From the NCBI GenBank assembly GCA_033032175.1, contig CM065309.1:9858001-9922000 (forward strand): a stretch of 64,000 bases of DNA, given 5' to 3'. The notes under the pieces were generated by a model. That model did not search any database. It saw only the letters and a program-made list of their open reading frames with translations, and had not been told where the DNA came from. Origin of the DNA: Saturnia japonica (Eukaryota > Arthropoda > Insecta > Lepidoptera > Saturniidae). This document shows, piece after piece, positions 36,187 to 48,130 of the stretch (position 1 is the first letter of the stretch; the number at the start of each line of letters is the position of its first letter). Position numbers and translations under genes: made by a program.

Positions 36187-36542
36187 AATAAAGTGCCCCA
36201 TTCCGATTATTAAATACTTATGCGCATGGTCCACTCCTTCCTCCCAGGAGGAGGGGAACGTGCATATGAGTATATATTAGTTAGCTCGAATTCTCATAGT
36301 ACTAGGGAATTAGTTAGATCGCGACTTTTTCGCATTCGCGACGACCGCCCGAGCCGAGGTTCGGCCACTCTGGCACCCTCGTGCGGGTCGTCACAAACTT
36401 TCGCGGCTGAGTGCCCTAAGCGCTCGCCCCCAAGTCCGGTGAAGCTGTAAAAGCCGCAGCGGCTCTGTTTTAGGATAGGGCCCCAAAGGCTAACAGTGTA
36501 ATCAGTTCAAAAAAAAATAATAATAATAATAATAATAAAGTG
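36187..36542 (+). mobile_element. Jockey-like LINE 3' end with target-site duplication
   Basis: A 5'-truncated insertion at 36196-36533, flanked by the 9-bp direct repeat AATAAAGTG (36187-36195 and 36534-36542). It ends in A-rich (AAT)n. It is nearly identical to 63434-63745 over about 300 bp, including cctcccaggaggaggggaac and gaagctgtaaaagccgcagc, so insertion is recent. Its open frame (36220-36450) is part of the untranslated or extreme 3' region and not a host gene. Confidence 0.85.
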
Positions 36543-37139
36543 TGTCTATACAGTTCCAACAGCAGTGTGAAGTTTTATTTAGTGCTGACAAATATCAATA
36601 AATTTCATGCATATTCCCTATTTCGCTGCGAATCATCTCGCTTATAATTTGCTATTGTTAAAAATCGATCTATTTTGATAGCCAATTTTGTCAAAGTGTA
36701 ATAATACTTTTAGGAAATGTGGAAAATTACAAAGATTACATTATTTTACGGAACACCACAGGAAATCTTTACGTATTTAAATATACCTACCTTTATCGAC
36801 ATATTATGTCAATCTCTTTCAAATTTAGATTAAAATTCGTGAATATTCACGTATTTGATAACATTTTATTTTGGATTCGAATTTATTCTGAGAATTAATA
36901 TGATTAAATACGATATCATTTCTACTTTCATTTATGTATAAAATTTTATAAACTTTCTGAAACAATTTAGTTTGTGAGCAAAACATTTTGTAAAAATGGA
37001 TATTTTGTCAATTTTCTCTATAAATGAGTTACAACAAGACACTGCACAGGTAACCAAAACTTTAATACGTCTACCAAACACTAAATAAAACTGTGAAACT
37101 TTATATTTTACAAAAATAAGCGATATTTCTTTTCGTCAC

Positions 37140-37345
37140 GATTGTCAAAAGGCCCTACAGACCCTTACCTTTTAAATACTCGTGCTGTGTTCCTATCTCG
37201 CTCTGACATATGCCTTACTATGCGTATGCTCTTTCTCTGTCGTACATCCAATAGCCTCTCACCCAAGTTCGGTGAAGCTGTAAAAGCCGCAGCGGCTTCA
37301 GGGCCCCTAAGGCTAACAGTATAGTCAGTTCTAAAAACAAAAAAA
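37140..37345 (+). mobile_element. Related LINE 3' tail
   Basis: Shares only the terminal part with the 36.2-kb and 63.4-kb elements (gtgaagctgtaaaagccgca, cccctaaggctaacagtata), then an A-rich tail. The upstream part differs, suggesting a related subfamily. Confidence 0.7.
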
Positions 37346-37950
37346 AAATAGTCTCTCAATTATGGTAAATTGTATGCTTCCTTTGTACAAAATTTGATCA
37401 GAATCGGTTGAGAATTGATATATTGATTTATTTTTATTTCTAGAAGTAATATTGACAATTTTTATAGCTCGTATACGTACTATAATTACGTGTACTTCCC
37501 GTGTACAAAATTTCATTAAAATCAGTTTAGAAAAATGAGATTTTAAATTTTTGGAATATTTTTATTTACGATTCCTAAAAGTGTAATTGATAAATCTCAT
37601 AGCTCATCATTCATGGAATGGTTTATATTTTACGTGTACAAAATTTCATCAAAATCAGTAAATAATAAATGAAAATAGATTTTTATGGAAATTAGTTTTA
37701 TTTCTATTTCTAAAACTAATAAGTATTGAAATTTCTTATACTCTATCTCCAATAAGATAAGCATCCCGTGTACAAAATTTCATAAGAATCAATCCAGCCG
37801 GTTTGAGTTAAATCCGGATATACAAACAGACAGACAGACAAAAAAATAAGGGCATATTCATGGTCAGTATCGTTCATATAATATGCCAATCGGGAAATTT
37901 GGACCAAAAAATTAACTGTACAGACAGAACAACAGATTTATTAATATAGA
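37346..37950 (-). mobile_element. Helitron 5' part with internal ~130-bp repeats
   Basis: Minus-strand 5' TC at 37950-37949 (TCTATATTAATAAATCTG). Downstream, the phrase gtacaaaatttcatcaaaat recurs at 37385, 37503, 37636 and 37770 (spacings 118, 133 and 134 bp), each preceded by tatagctc-like text. The 3' end is lost, joined to the LINE tail at about 37345. Confidence 0.65.
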
Positions 37951-37999
37951 TATACAATATTGTAGCGATAACACTGTACCTTTTTTAATGTTGACGCTA

Positions 38000-40140
38000 A
38001 ACGTGAATTTCTTGTGGTAACCTTTTCAACGTGCCTACGATGTACAAAAGGCTATAGATTTCGTCACGATTATTTTGTAACAGTTATGCATAAATCTCGC
38101 GTTACGAAGGTTTTTAAATATATGCTCAAGTATACACAATATTGCTTCAAATCGCCACTTGACGATACTAATACTACATATTACGTAAAGTTGTAACTAC
38201 TTGTGTCGTCCTCAAATAGTTTATTGCTGTGTTGTAAAACTTCTTAATAAATTAATAACAGCGTGTGGATTGTACAAGATAAGAACGTCTTTAATTATTT
38301 ATTAATAATAATAATACCAATGCATTGATAAATTGTAGTACAGTTTATGTAATTATTTCCAGATGGCATGCGAATAAAACTTTAAGTATTATGCTATGAA
38401 CAAGTTTAGCATTGACATTACATCGATGGTATTGTAAATAAATAACGCTGAATTTATTGACAGAGAATGCGTAGTTGCATATAAATGCTAAAAAGGAAGT
38501 AGTTTTACCATCATTAACATATTTTAAGCTCTTTCACTCGGTTTTAATCAATGGTTTATTTTGGGATAAATATAAGTGAAAAAAAAGTGTAACACAATTT
38601 TAAAATGAAATATAAGAAGAACTCGAAATTGTTTTTAAAACAGGTAACATTGAATATTCTAATGACCACTATAAAAAGCGTAAACAGAAATATCGCGTAA
38701 CCGGGTATGAGTTTGCGATATTTTAGAATTAAGTGTTATCATTTTATTCATTTTCCTTAAAATTTACAATTGTACACACGCAAAAACAATGTTCAAAGTC
38801 AGATATACAATAGAATATTAATTTACATTATTCTTGTTTGAAAAAACCACGGCAAAATGCTCTCAACCTCGACTATTTCAGTAACTGTGGCAATTTATAC
38901 ACCAAAAAAGCGGTTAAAGTGGTACAGCCATAAAATCTTTTGCTCTTCGTTTTTTTTTATGTCTCTATTTCAGTGAAATAGTATCATCCCTAGTCTTATA
39001 GTGATTCCTTCTACAGTAGGTGAAAAGAAACTAAATTATTTTAAATTTAGTAAATGAAAATGTTTAAATTATGTTTATTATAACTTTATTCTTTTGTGTT
39101 GATTTTTAAAGCTATGTATTGTAATAATTTAAGTAATCCATAAATTGTGCAAAAAGCAAAATTGTTATAAATCTTTTCCTTATCTACCAAAAATACTTCT
39201 GCGTTTGGCAAATAAAACATAAATCGTTTAATTTTACAAATATTATGTCCGTGTGTTTATTTATAAACCTTACGATAACAAACCTATCCAGATTAACAAT
39301 AAAGATTTAATCTGTGAATACATTTCAATACTTTAATTGTTGTGACGGTCGAAGGTTACACTATAATAAGATAAATCCATCGAGAGTACGTACTCATATG
39401 ACATATGGATTCCGAGAACCTTCGAGATGTATGTGAGTTGGCATTTAGCTTGTTTTACGAAACATGCATAGAACATTTGCACTGTGAAACTTCTAAGCTT
39501 GAGGTTGTTACAACCTAGTGATAATGGGTCTTATTTGGAATGCATTGTACGCCAAGAATTATATGAAATTATTTTATAATTCTTTATAAATACGATCATT
39601 ATGGAATAGAGAATCTATTAGAACTATTAATAACGATATCCCATTCCTATACAAGTCATACCTGTGTACACTAGCCTGTATTTATGTTGTTGTACTTATT
39701 ATACAGAAACAAACACACATTTCTTTATTTGTAATTTGAGTCATTTTTAATTTATGATGTGAGAGTCAAGAAACATGTAATTGTATATTGACGAAGACAT
39801 TGTCACCTGAGAAACGAGTTAAGCCTTAGTCAGGTGACAGAATTCAGCCTTAATGGATGTGAACTAAATTATTGTGAATATGAATAATAAATTATAATTA
39901 TTAATATTGCTAGTACGTTATATTATATATACCTGCGTGACTTATCATCGCCCAACCCATAGTACTGAGGATATCTCGAAATTTAACAAGTAAGGGTATG
40001 ATCGTGGGTGTCTAGGTTTGAATGGGAACTTTGTATTAATATTTTTAGACACAATTAATGAAAAATTTAAATCCCGAGGGGTAGAGAATGTTTGTGACTT
40101 AACTTTTTTTTTAATATTTATATATAATACCTTTATATGT
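38000..40140. other. AT-rich intergenic DNA, no gene seen
   Basis: No supported coding region, RNA gene or named repeat. Confidence 0.5.
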
Positions 40141-40142
40141 TG

Positions 40143-40640
40143 CTAGTGGTGTGCTCGCGGCTCCGCACGCGTTTGTTATTACGAAGTAGTTATTTACATC
40201 CCGTAATTTTATTATTACTCATTTACAATTCATATAGTCTATCAACTGGGGAATTACATGTATTTACAGTGTACAATTTACATCAAAACGGTTAAGAATT
40301 ATTAATTTTTTACCATTTCCGAAAGTATTATTGACAATTCTTATAGCCTAAATTGTGAAATGACAAATACTTCCCGTGTAAAAAATTTCGTGAAAATCGG
40401 TTATTAAAGAATTTTATTTTTTAACATTTCAAAAATTATTATTGACAATTCTTATAGTCCATCAAACATGGAATGACATTATATTTCCTGTAAACAAAAT
40501 TTCATTCAAATCCTTTAAGAATTACCGAAAATAATTTTGTTTTTTACGATTTCTAAAATTAAGGTGTCTTGATCGAAAGTGTTCTTAGCTATGATTCACG
40601 AAAATCTATTCAGCCGTTTGAAGATTATCAACACTTTTCT
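40143..40640 (-). mobile_element. Helitron-like element with ~110-bp internal repeats
   Basis: Minus-strand CTAG end near 40146-40143 beside the hairpin region gtgctcgcggctccgcacgc. Inside, the same phrase as at 37.4 kb recurs at about 40271, 40378 and 40490 (107 and 112 bp apart). An opposite-strand copy of its 3' end is at 52672-52740. Confidence 0.55.
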
Positions 40641-41204
40641 AATAACATTTTTCTCATCTAATTTTTTTTTAAATGATATGAGCATCTAGCACTTTTTTAA
40701 TCGAGTCGAAATTTAGTATTCTGTAACTTCAATAATATTAGAAGAAAACGGCACTCTTGACCTGATGCTGCAGCATCATTTGGAATCTGCAGGATACCTA
40801 GCTCCTCATCAAAGTACAGCAGAGATCTCGTGTTTACGCTTATTGGAATTATCTCAATGAATATATTATTTAAGTCGGGATTTACATATTTTTAATTTTA
40901 TATATGTACTTCTATACGTAATTTATATTTTAAAAAATCTATTGATATTTCTGGTTACTGGATGATTCGCTATGTTATTTTTTCTACGGTTGTTAAAAAA
41001 TCATCTCAAGGTATCCAAACCAACTTAACTTACACTACAATACTAACTTACACTACAGTATGCTTAACAATAAATGAAGAATTGGTGCTTTCGCGAGATA
41101 ATAAGTAAGTGGGTACTAAAAACCATAATACATTAGTAAAACAAGTCATAGTTTACTCGCAGTCACGTAGTTACTATGGTATTTTTGAAATCTTTATAGA
41201 CTTA

Positions 41205-41290
41205 GTGTTGTGACCACAATCTCATCTGATCGTTAGTGACGCTGTGGCCCAAGACGGTTGTAAGCTAAGTTTAGTGGACACGATGGAGGT
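41205..41290 (+). repeat. Dispersed repeat 'F', left half
   Basis: Matches the left part of 42715-43022 (ctcatctgatcgttagtgac, gtggcccaagacgg). Confidence 0.55.
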
Positions 41291-41698
41291 GACATGACAT
41301 AACAGGTTGACATGATAGCGATTGTCATCTGCTTCTTTACCATTATCTTTATTTTTACCATACATATTAGGTGTTATGCACTGTCTGCAAATGACTGCAT
41401 TTAACCGAACTTGAATAAAAAAAACTTACAATTAAATGATTAAACTTGAAATTATCATTTAATAAAAATGCTTCATCTTCTGATTTAAATAATTGCAACG
41501 TGTGCTAATGCACAATCATTATGCCTATGTGACGTGGATAGAATGTGTTTCTAATCTTAAAAGCTCGAATAACACTCTAACAACAAGGTGGCTTTCTTGT
41601 TAGAACCGACCAGGGATTTTTTGTGGCAACTTAAAATGCATGTTTATAAATATTATCCATATGTTTTTAGTTTTTTATACATACTTTTATTATTTATA

Positions 41699-42166
41699 CT
41701 AGCTACACCCGCGACTTCGTTCGCGTGGACTACAGAATACGGTCGACCAGGCATACGCGCGAACCGTGCTACTCCCGCTCCCGGTTATATGCTTATTGTT
41801 AATGATCCACAATTATATAATACATTAATTTGATATATCTCTTATGGTTTACTCAGCGTAAGCCATTTATGCGACCGAATTGATTCACAATTACTTTTTT
41901 TTTTTTATTTGCGCGGAACTCTAATTCTTTTTATAAAATAAAAGTAGCCTAAGTTACTCCTTATAACATCAGCTATTTGTCAGTGAAAGTCCCGTTAAAA
42001 TAGGCCCAACCGTTTCGGAGATTACCCAGAACGAACAGACAGACAACATTCTTAAAAATTAGTGTTTTATTATATGCATCGTATAGATTTTCATATATAA
42101 TTAGTAAAAAACAGTTATTTTGACATTACAAACAGACACTTCAATTTTATTAATTGTATGTATAGA
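41699..42166 (-). mobile_element. Non-autonomous Helitron, complete, 468 bp
   Basis: Minus-strand 5' TC at 42166-42165 (TCTATACATACAATTAATAA) and 3' CTAG at 41702-41699, between A (42167) and T (41698). A perfect sub-terminal hairpin, CGCGA (41710-41714) and TCGCG (41721-41725), lies 8 bases inside the CTAG end. The open frame 41588-41833 runs across its border and is not a gene. Confidence 0.85.
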
Positions 42167-42714
42167 TTATTAATATTTAAAATTTAGGTATTTAAGTATT
42201 ATTATTTATTACATTCCTTCATTATTATTATTATTATCTTATAAATATTACGTTTTTATGTTGTAGGAAAACTGCTGTTGCTATGTTGCAGTCGGAAGTA
42301 GTTAAGAAATTTAGGATTAATTATTTGCATTATAGTTATTATTTGTAATCTACTTCACTTCCAAACTGCGTCAAGTTAAATGGCATCAATATTACATTAT
42401 ATAGAGTCAGATAACATGAGTATATGATTTAAAATAAAAATCACTAGATGTCAGATTATGATTGAACCAAAACTCAAAACGAAATGCTAATTGAACTTAG
42501 AATATAAGAAAATTGCATTATAACATAATGTTTTGAGCTTTAAATGACAGCAACTCTAGATCTGCGATAGCAGAGACATAGCACACATTACTTATGCATT
42601 AAAAAATACACTTAGGGTGCATTCCAAAATCAAATAAACACTTTATTGTACATATAACGTATGCTGTATGTCAGGCGGCTTAGTGAAATAAACTTTTCTT
42701 CAAACATTAGGTTT

Positions 42715-43022
42715 TTAGGCTATAATCTAATCTGATGTTAAGTGACGATGTGGTCCAAGTTGGTAACACACTAAGCATAGTTGGGGGCCTGCTCTCAAGT
42801 GTAGCTCTAAATTGCACCTTTAAGTACCTGGCAAAAGATTATCAATTTGAGGGTACTAGGGGGCGGATCTTAGAAAATGGCCTATCACCATGATATGGTT
42901 TCTTTACAATGTTTTTCTTCATTGAAATCACAAGCCCATTGTAGGGATTAGAACTCACGTCGATTGACGCGATGTCCGTACACTCTTCTGCCATAGATCC
43001 ATCATTGCATAACAAATAAATC
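42715..43022 (+). repeat. Dispersed repeat 'F', near full length
   Basis: Best copy of the family: from ggctataatctaatctgatg to cgattgacgcgatgtccgta. It lies 270 bp downstream of the RR-1 gene's stop codon. Confidence 0.6.
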
Positions 43023-43262
43023 ATTTGTAATGTATGTTATCACTAATGAACTGAAATAAAAGATTATTCAAAATAAAGTATCGACTTTATTACAAAAGTG
43101 TAAAAGTACAAAAATAGTTTTTATGGCACGAAAATATTGTATTTTTATTTCTATTCTTTATTAGTAAAAAAAATTTTGAAAACTTGATATAAAGAATTAG
43201 ACAGAAAGATTGACTTTCAAAGAGTTAATATTATTTCACAAAATTCGAAATGAGTATTTACA

Positions 43263-43268
43263 TTTATT
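43263..43268 (-). terminator. Poly(A) signal of the 43-45 kb cuticular gene
   Basis: AATAAA on the minus strand, about 28 bp after the stop codon. It is the first canonical hexamer downstream. Confidence 0.6.
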
Positions 43269-43295
43269 AACCACAGCGGTATTTTCGACAAAGAT

Positions 43296-45348
43296 TTACT
43301 TTTGTCCTAAGGATGTTTTGGGCTGATAACCATTGGGGCCTGCTGTGAAGGTAACGGTGTAGTGTTTGCCATCAGGGGCTACGTAGGCATATTGGCCAGT
43401 AACAGTTAGAGCTGCATTTTCAGATTGAGGATTGTCGATTTTTCCCTCTTCCTGTCGCGAGGTCCCATCACTCGTCTCATAGCTGTGAACGAATTTTAAA
43501 ATTAGTGTTCTATAAAGTTATTTATTGACACGTTTATCTCTAAAGTATTTAAACTTCCATTTAATTTATAGAATACTAGCGACCTCCTGCAACTGAGTTC
43601 GCGTTAACCTATACTAATATTATAATCCCTACTTCTCCACGGCTGGAAAATACATCAATGAACGCGTAGTGTTTATAAAAATCGTACGTTACAACTTTTT
43701 ATTGAATGAAACGTTCATGCTTAGTATTACGACATTTTTAAAAGACATGTATTCGGACGGTTTTGTTTTTATTTTTCACTAGCTTACCTGGCAGACGTTG
43801 TTCTACGATGTCTGATAGTCAATAACTAAACCACAGCGCCACCTATCCCGATTTCTTTCCAAGATCATAACGAACACAACAAAATATGAATTACGCTCAT
43901 CCATCGTTCTAATGGTCTCGAGTTCGTAAAAAATCCAATAAAAACAAGTATTTTTAGTTTTACAAAATTTCCAATTGTCAAAGTAACTTCTCCAGTTTTT
44001 CTTTCCGTAAAAATGTTATTTCGACTATAACTAACATTAAAAAAAGTTAGTCAAATCGGCACAGCACTTTATTTTTAGGGTTTTTATATAGTCTTAATTT
44101 TTGATTAGAATAAGTTAAGTGACTATTATTTATATATTTCATTTTAACGTTATTTTTTTATATTTATACAAATAAGTTTAAACTTACGCGAAGCTGTACC
44201 CGTCTGGCTGAACGTCACTATCGAAACGTAGGATTTGAACATCTTGTGGGTTTTGCTGGGGCGCTCCTGCGCATAGGGCCGTCAGCACACAAACAATGGT
44301 CACCTGAACATAAATATCACATTTACAATATTAAGTTTTTTGATGTTATACTTCTTTTGGAGCGTTGATGTCGAGCTGATTATTTTGATATATCAATGTA
44401 AACTTTGATGTTAACAATTTAAGTACTTTTTCGCTTACAAATTAATTATACGAATACAAAATATACAAAGAATTTTCTTTAAATATGCGCCATTGATTTG
44501 TATGCATTTTATACGTATTAATTTAATTGAAATTTCGTCGTTATTGTCTTTACAATCTAAAGAGAACAATGGAAAAAAATTAAATATAAGTTTTTATTTA
44601 TCAGAGCTTGGTAGAATGACTGTACATAACGTAATAGTGAATAATGTATAGTTTAAGATTACTGGTGGCTGCAGTTATCGGAAAGCTGGATATACAAGAT
44701 AATTATAAACCATAGCGGATTCAAGCTGTCACTATGTTGAAAGTTATTTCATTTGTATGATTGCTACCATCTCACGTATATATATATTTAAGACAAACTC
44801 TGCCCCACGGTTTCACCAGTGTTAAAATTTTGGATAGAAACCCCGTTACACCCCTTTAGAGATTGAATTTCCAAAAATCCATTCTCAGCGTAAAGTACCT
44901 TACAATAACTATATATTGGCCAATTTTCAGGCCAATCAATTCAGTAGATTGAGCCATGTGTTGATAGATCAGTCAGTCCTGGTTTCCTTTTACATACTTA
45001 AAAAAACAATTCTTAATATTTTAAGAGAAAGTAAAATTATCGTAACAAGCTTATGTACTTTTTCTTTTTACATAATCGCACTTAAATAAACGTATAAACG
45101 TATTGTGAAAATGAAAACTGTTGATAAAGCTCTTTGACCTACAGGGAGAGGTCAGCGTTAAGAGCTTTATCCATTGTTCTCACACATTTGCGGTACAATT
45201 GCATACTGTAAGAAGATGCATCAACATCACTCAAAAGCCACGACACACTTTCGTAATATTCTAAATTTAAGTACGTATATACGTAATGTTACAAGCCTTT
45301 GGTAATTATAATAACAAAAATATATTAGTGACTCACGTATTTGAGCAT
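43296..45348 (-). CDS. RR-1 cuticular protein, 104 residues
   Basis: Three coding exons: 45348-45337 (ATG plus MLKY), 44303-44188 and 43482-43296 (stop 43298-43296). The introns are 1,033 and 705 bp with consensus GTGAGT/GTAAGT donors; phases are 0 and 2, and the second junction restores Ala43. Residues 1-17 form a signal peptide (VTIVCVLTALCAG). Residues 39-97 form an R&R chitin-binding domain: GYSFAYETSDGTSRQEEG, GQYAYVAPDGKHYTV and NGYQP. A short tail TSLGQK ends the protein. The R&R fold binds chitin through aromatic residues; this RR-1 type usually occurs in soft or larval cuticle. Length and exon layout are typical of the family. Its closest relative in the window is the divergent gene at 54856-56610. 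Introns carry Helitron pieces and a 49-bp dyad. Confidence 0.93.
43576..44100 (-). mobile_element. Helitron pieces inside intron 2
   Basis: Two minus-strand CTAG termini, at 43579-43576 (beside cgacctcctgcaactgagtt) and 43782-43779 (beside cttacctggcagacgttgtt), indicate two insertions in intron 2 of the RR-1 gene. The 5' ends are not clear. Neither reaches the splice sites. Confidence 0.4.
44760..44995 (-). repeat. Repeat remnant in intron 1
   Basis: gccccacggtttcaccagtg and the following text resemble the hairpin region of the Helitron subfamily at 49951-50199, but the CTAG terminus is mutated. Low confidence. Confidence 0.3.
45123..45171. promoter_or_regulatory. 49-bp dyad with everted AGGTCA half-sites
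   Basis: Outer arms GATAAAGCTCTT (45123-45134) and AAGAGCTTTATC (45160-45171) are a perfect 12-bp inverted repeat. Directly inside are TGACCT (45135-45140) and AGGTCA (45149-45154), an everted pair with an 8-bp spacer. It lies in intron 1, about 165 bp after the first coding exon of the RR-1 gene. AGGTCA is the half-site of nuclear receptors. Cuticle genes are widely ecdysone-controlled, so a receptor element is possible but unproven. Confidence 0.35.
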
Positions 45349-45404
45349 GATGCTTGGTTCTTGAGTTCAAACTAACGAATGAGTAAGTAGTGTATGATCG
45401 TCCA

Positions 45405-45411
45405 TTTTATA
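45405..45411 (-). promoter_or_regulatory. TATA box of the 43-45 kb cuticular gene
   Basis: TATAAAA on the minus strand, 57-63 bp upstream of the ATG. It implies a start near 45380 and a short 5' UTR, typical for cuticle genes. Confidence 0.65.
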
Positions 45412-45419
45412 TAATCTCT

Positions 45420-46710
45420 AGGTGTAGGTCTTGCAGGCTGACATCATGTGAGGATGGGTCGCGAACGGGGCCCTCCTCACATTCAAATATACATTAAACA
45501 CCTAATTAACTTTTTGTCGTAACATGGTTGCTATTAAAAAAAACTGCCTTTGATTAAATTTGTCATTGAAATTTATAAATACTAATTACTAAGGCCAATT
45601 ATTTAATGTAATTTATCATATACATTTATAAAAGTACCTATGTAGTTGTTACACAATTACATAATGATATTTTCATTTAATAATGTAACATAATTATCTT
45701 GTTCAGACTTATTTTTTAATTTTTAAACATATTATAATAATAAGAAAGAAATATATGTATTCAATATTTACTATCTTTATGGTGATTCGATAGTTTGATT
45801 ATAGCTTCAGTTTATGAAATTAGTAAATACTAATCATTACTTAAAATGACACGTAAAATACTTTTATAAAATATACTTCAAAAACAGTTTATTGTTAATG
45901 CTCTAGGTTTATACTGATTAGAGTTAGAAGACATTGGTTATTCAGAATATTTAAAGATAGTAACGCAATGGATTTGAAGGTTTTTAAAATTTATAGATAT
46001 ACCTATAGGACAATTATCATATATTTGTGGACCGCACGACGATTAACAAGGCACTTGATCGACCGACTATTTAAATATTTACTTGTTATGAACGTTAATT
46101 TTGAATGAATAAAATTACTTTAAAATATTCATTTCAAATTAAACCATAAATACGCACACACCCATACAACATAAAACTAAACGATAGACGTACATTATAG
46201 CAAACAGCTTACTAAAGTAATGTAATATTTTGTGGCATATAAACATTTTTATGATTAATACTAGAATATTATAAGAAAGCATAAACGTTTCAATCACGAC
46301 AGACGTTTGTATTACGAAACAATACGTGAGTGAAAACGCACTTCATTCAATTGAAAGCTTCGTATCACTGTTGTGACGGATAAAGATTAAAAACTTCTGT
46401 CAACCTTAAAATAAGCTAAGTGGAAAAATGTAATTCGAAGAGATTTTGTAAGGAATTTATTAATTATTATATTACAAATGTAATGTTTTGTTTATACAGT
46501 CTTTCTAGTGTCTATATAAACATACTTTAATTTGAGCTCAGGGTTTGACCACAGGAAGACGACAAAATGAAAAAGAAACTAGACCTAAATACCTGGATTT
46601 TTATTTGCGTAGTATTTACTCATATTTTTAAATATAAAAGTGAATTTATGGACATTGCATTTCTAAAGACACGGTTATCTTAGAACTTACTCGAATAATG
46701 ATTTTATTTA
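45420..46710. other. AT-rich upstream region of the RR-1 gene
   Basis: No coding region or named repeat. It may hold regulatory sequence for the gene at 43-45 kb. Confidence 0.5.
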
Positions 46711-46713
46711 AGA

Positions 46714-46904
46714 CTTGCTGTGTCCGCGGCTCCGTTCGCGAAGTCTATAGAACTATTGTTTAACAACTGATATATTTTTTAGATTAGGACCGAGTGTCTA
46801 AGGAGTAAAACAAAAAAAATTGGTCAAAATCTGTCCAGTAGTTTTTGCGTGATGTGCCCATACGACGGTAAACCTCAATATTTTTTTTTGTTATATATAA
46901 GAGA
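46714..46904 (-). mobile_element. Short Helitron copy
   Basis: Minus-strand 5' TC at 46904-46903 (TCTCTTATATATAAC) and 3' hairpin region (ccgcggctccgttcgcg), ending at a mutated CTAG near 46714. About 190 bp, non-coding. Confidence 0.5.
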
Positions 46905-47654
46905 TTTTATTCATAATCATCATATAGTTATGGAATATATTTATCCACCATTGTTCGTTTAGAATTGTATGGTCTATTTTATGGTAAAAGGAAATATTTT
47001 CTTCTTGTATAGTTATTGAAAGTTACTATACTGTTAAGCACTCGCATCCCGTTATATATTTATGTACTTCAAATGAGAATATGAACCGTCATTTAAATTA
47101 TGTTTTATCAAGTTAGAGATTATTTTCTATTATATTAAATGTTTAAAAGTAGTTAAAATGAGTAAGTTTACGTCATTATTTACATTGTCATAACAATTTT
47201 AACTGCGTACGGGATTCGTCTATGAAGAGCACCATTATAAATAACTTAAAAAACATAAAGATCTTTTTTTAGTGCCATTATTATAAATTTTGTTTGTTTT
47301 GCTTGTTCGTTGTGTTGTAATTCTGATACTGACCTATTATTAATATTACAGTTAACTTTATTTTATTTTGTTCTAATTGTATCCCGTGTTAAGGCGGCAT
47401 AAAAGAATACTTCTATAAAAATTAAAAAATTAAATTATTTACAATATCATCATAATTATTAATTTGGGGAGATTTTTAAAAATAGTTGTTTTATTATTAT
47501 TTTTGTTTTCAGTTTTCTTGTAATAGTTGAACTAAAAACCAAAATTTTTTAAAAATATTAGTAGTAGGTACCTACCTCAAATTGTTACCTCTGTTCCATA
47601 TGGCACTTGCCAATACAAAAACTTGTACAATACAATAACAAGTGACAACTGAGA

Positions 47655-47850
47655 GATCGTCAATAGCATGGATAAATACTGGCTGATCCCAAAACGCGAC
47701 AAATAAAAAAAGAAACAACGTGGCCGGTTTATCACCATATACATGGTGGTCTCGACCCAGTCGGCTATAAAACCATACTACTCCAATTGATTACTGGATA
47801 TAAATTAGCTGATCCCGGAACGCGAGACGCCTAAGCTTTCCACTATAGCA
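47655..47850 (+). repeat. Dispersed repeat 'H', copy 3
   Basis: Matches 21280-21430: ggtttatcaccata, gacccagtcgg, ctgatcccggaacgcgagac and gcctaagc. Confidence 0.65.
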
Positions 47851-48130
47851 GGTGTTATACCTAGTGTATTGTGTTCGCGAACCAGTCCGACACAATTGTC
47901 GTATCCAACCATCCAGCAAATATATATTACTTGATGTTTTTCTATTCACTGACAGTTTAATAATTGAGTCGTATAAAATCAAAAGCGACAATATTTCTTA
48001 CGGTCTGACCGATAATTTGGTAATTCAAATCAAATTAATAAATTTCAATTGTTTCTATGGCTTGTTGTTCCTTGTTGTAATTGTAGGATTTTCTACATAC
48101 AGTTTTTACCCTTAATAGTTTTATATAGTA

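Noticed and set aside
36220..36450. 76-codon frame, repeated at 63458-63682
   Set aside because: Identical copies lie in LINE 3' ends; part of the transposon and not a host gene.
41588..41833. 81-codon plus-strand frame with hydrophobic start
   Set aside because: Runs from AT-rich DNA into the Helitron end at 41699; no domain.
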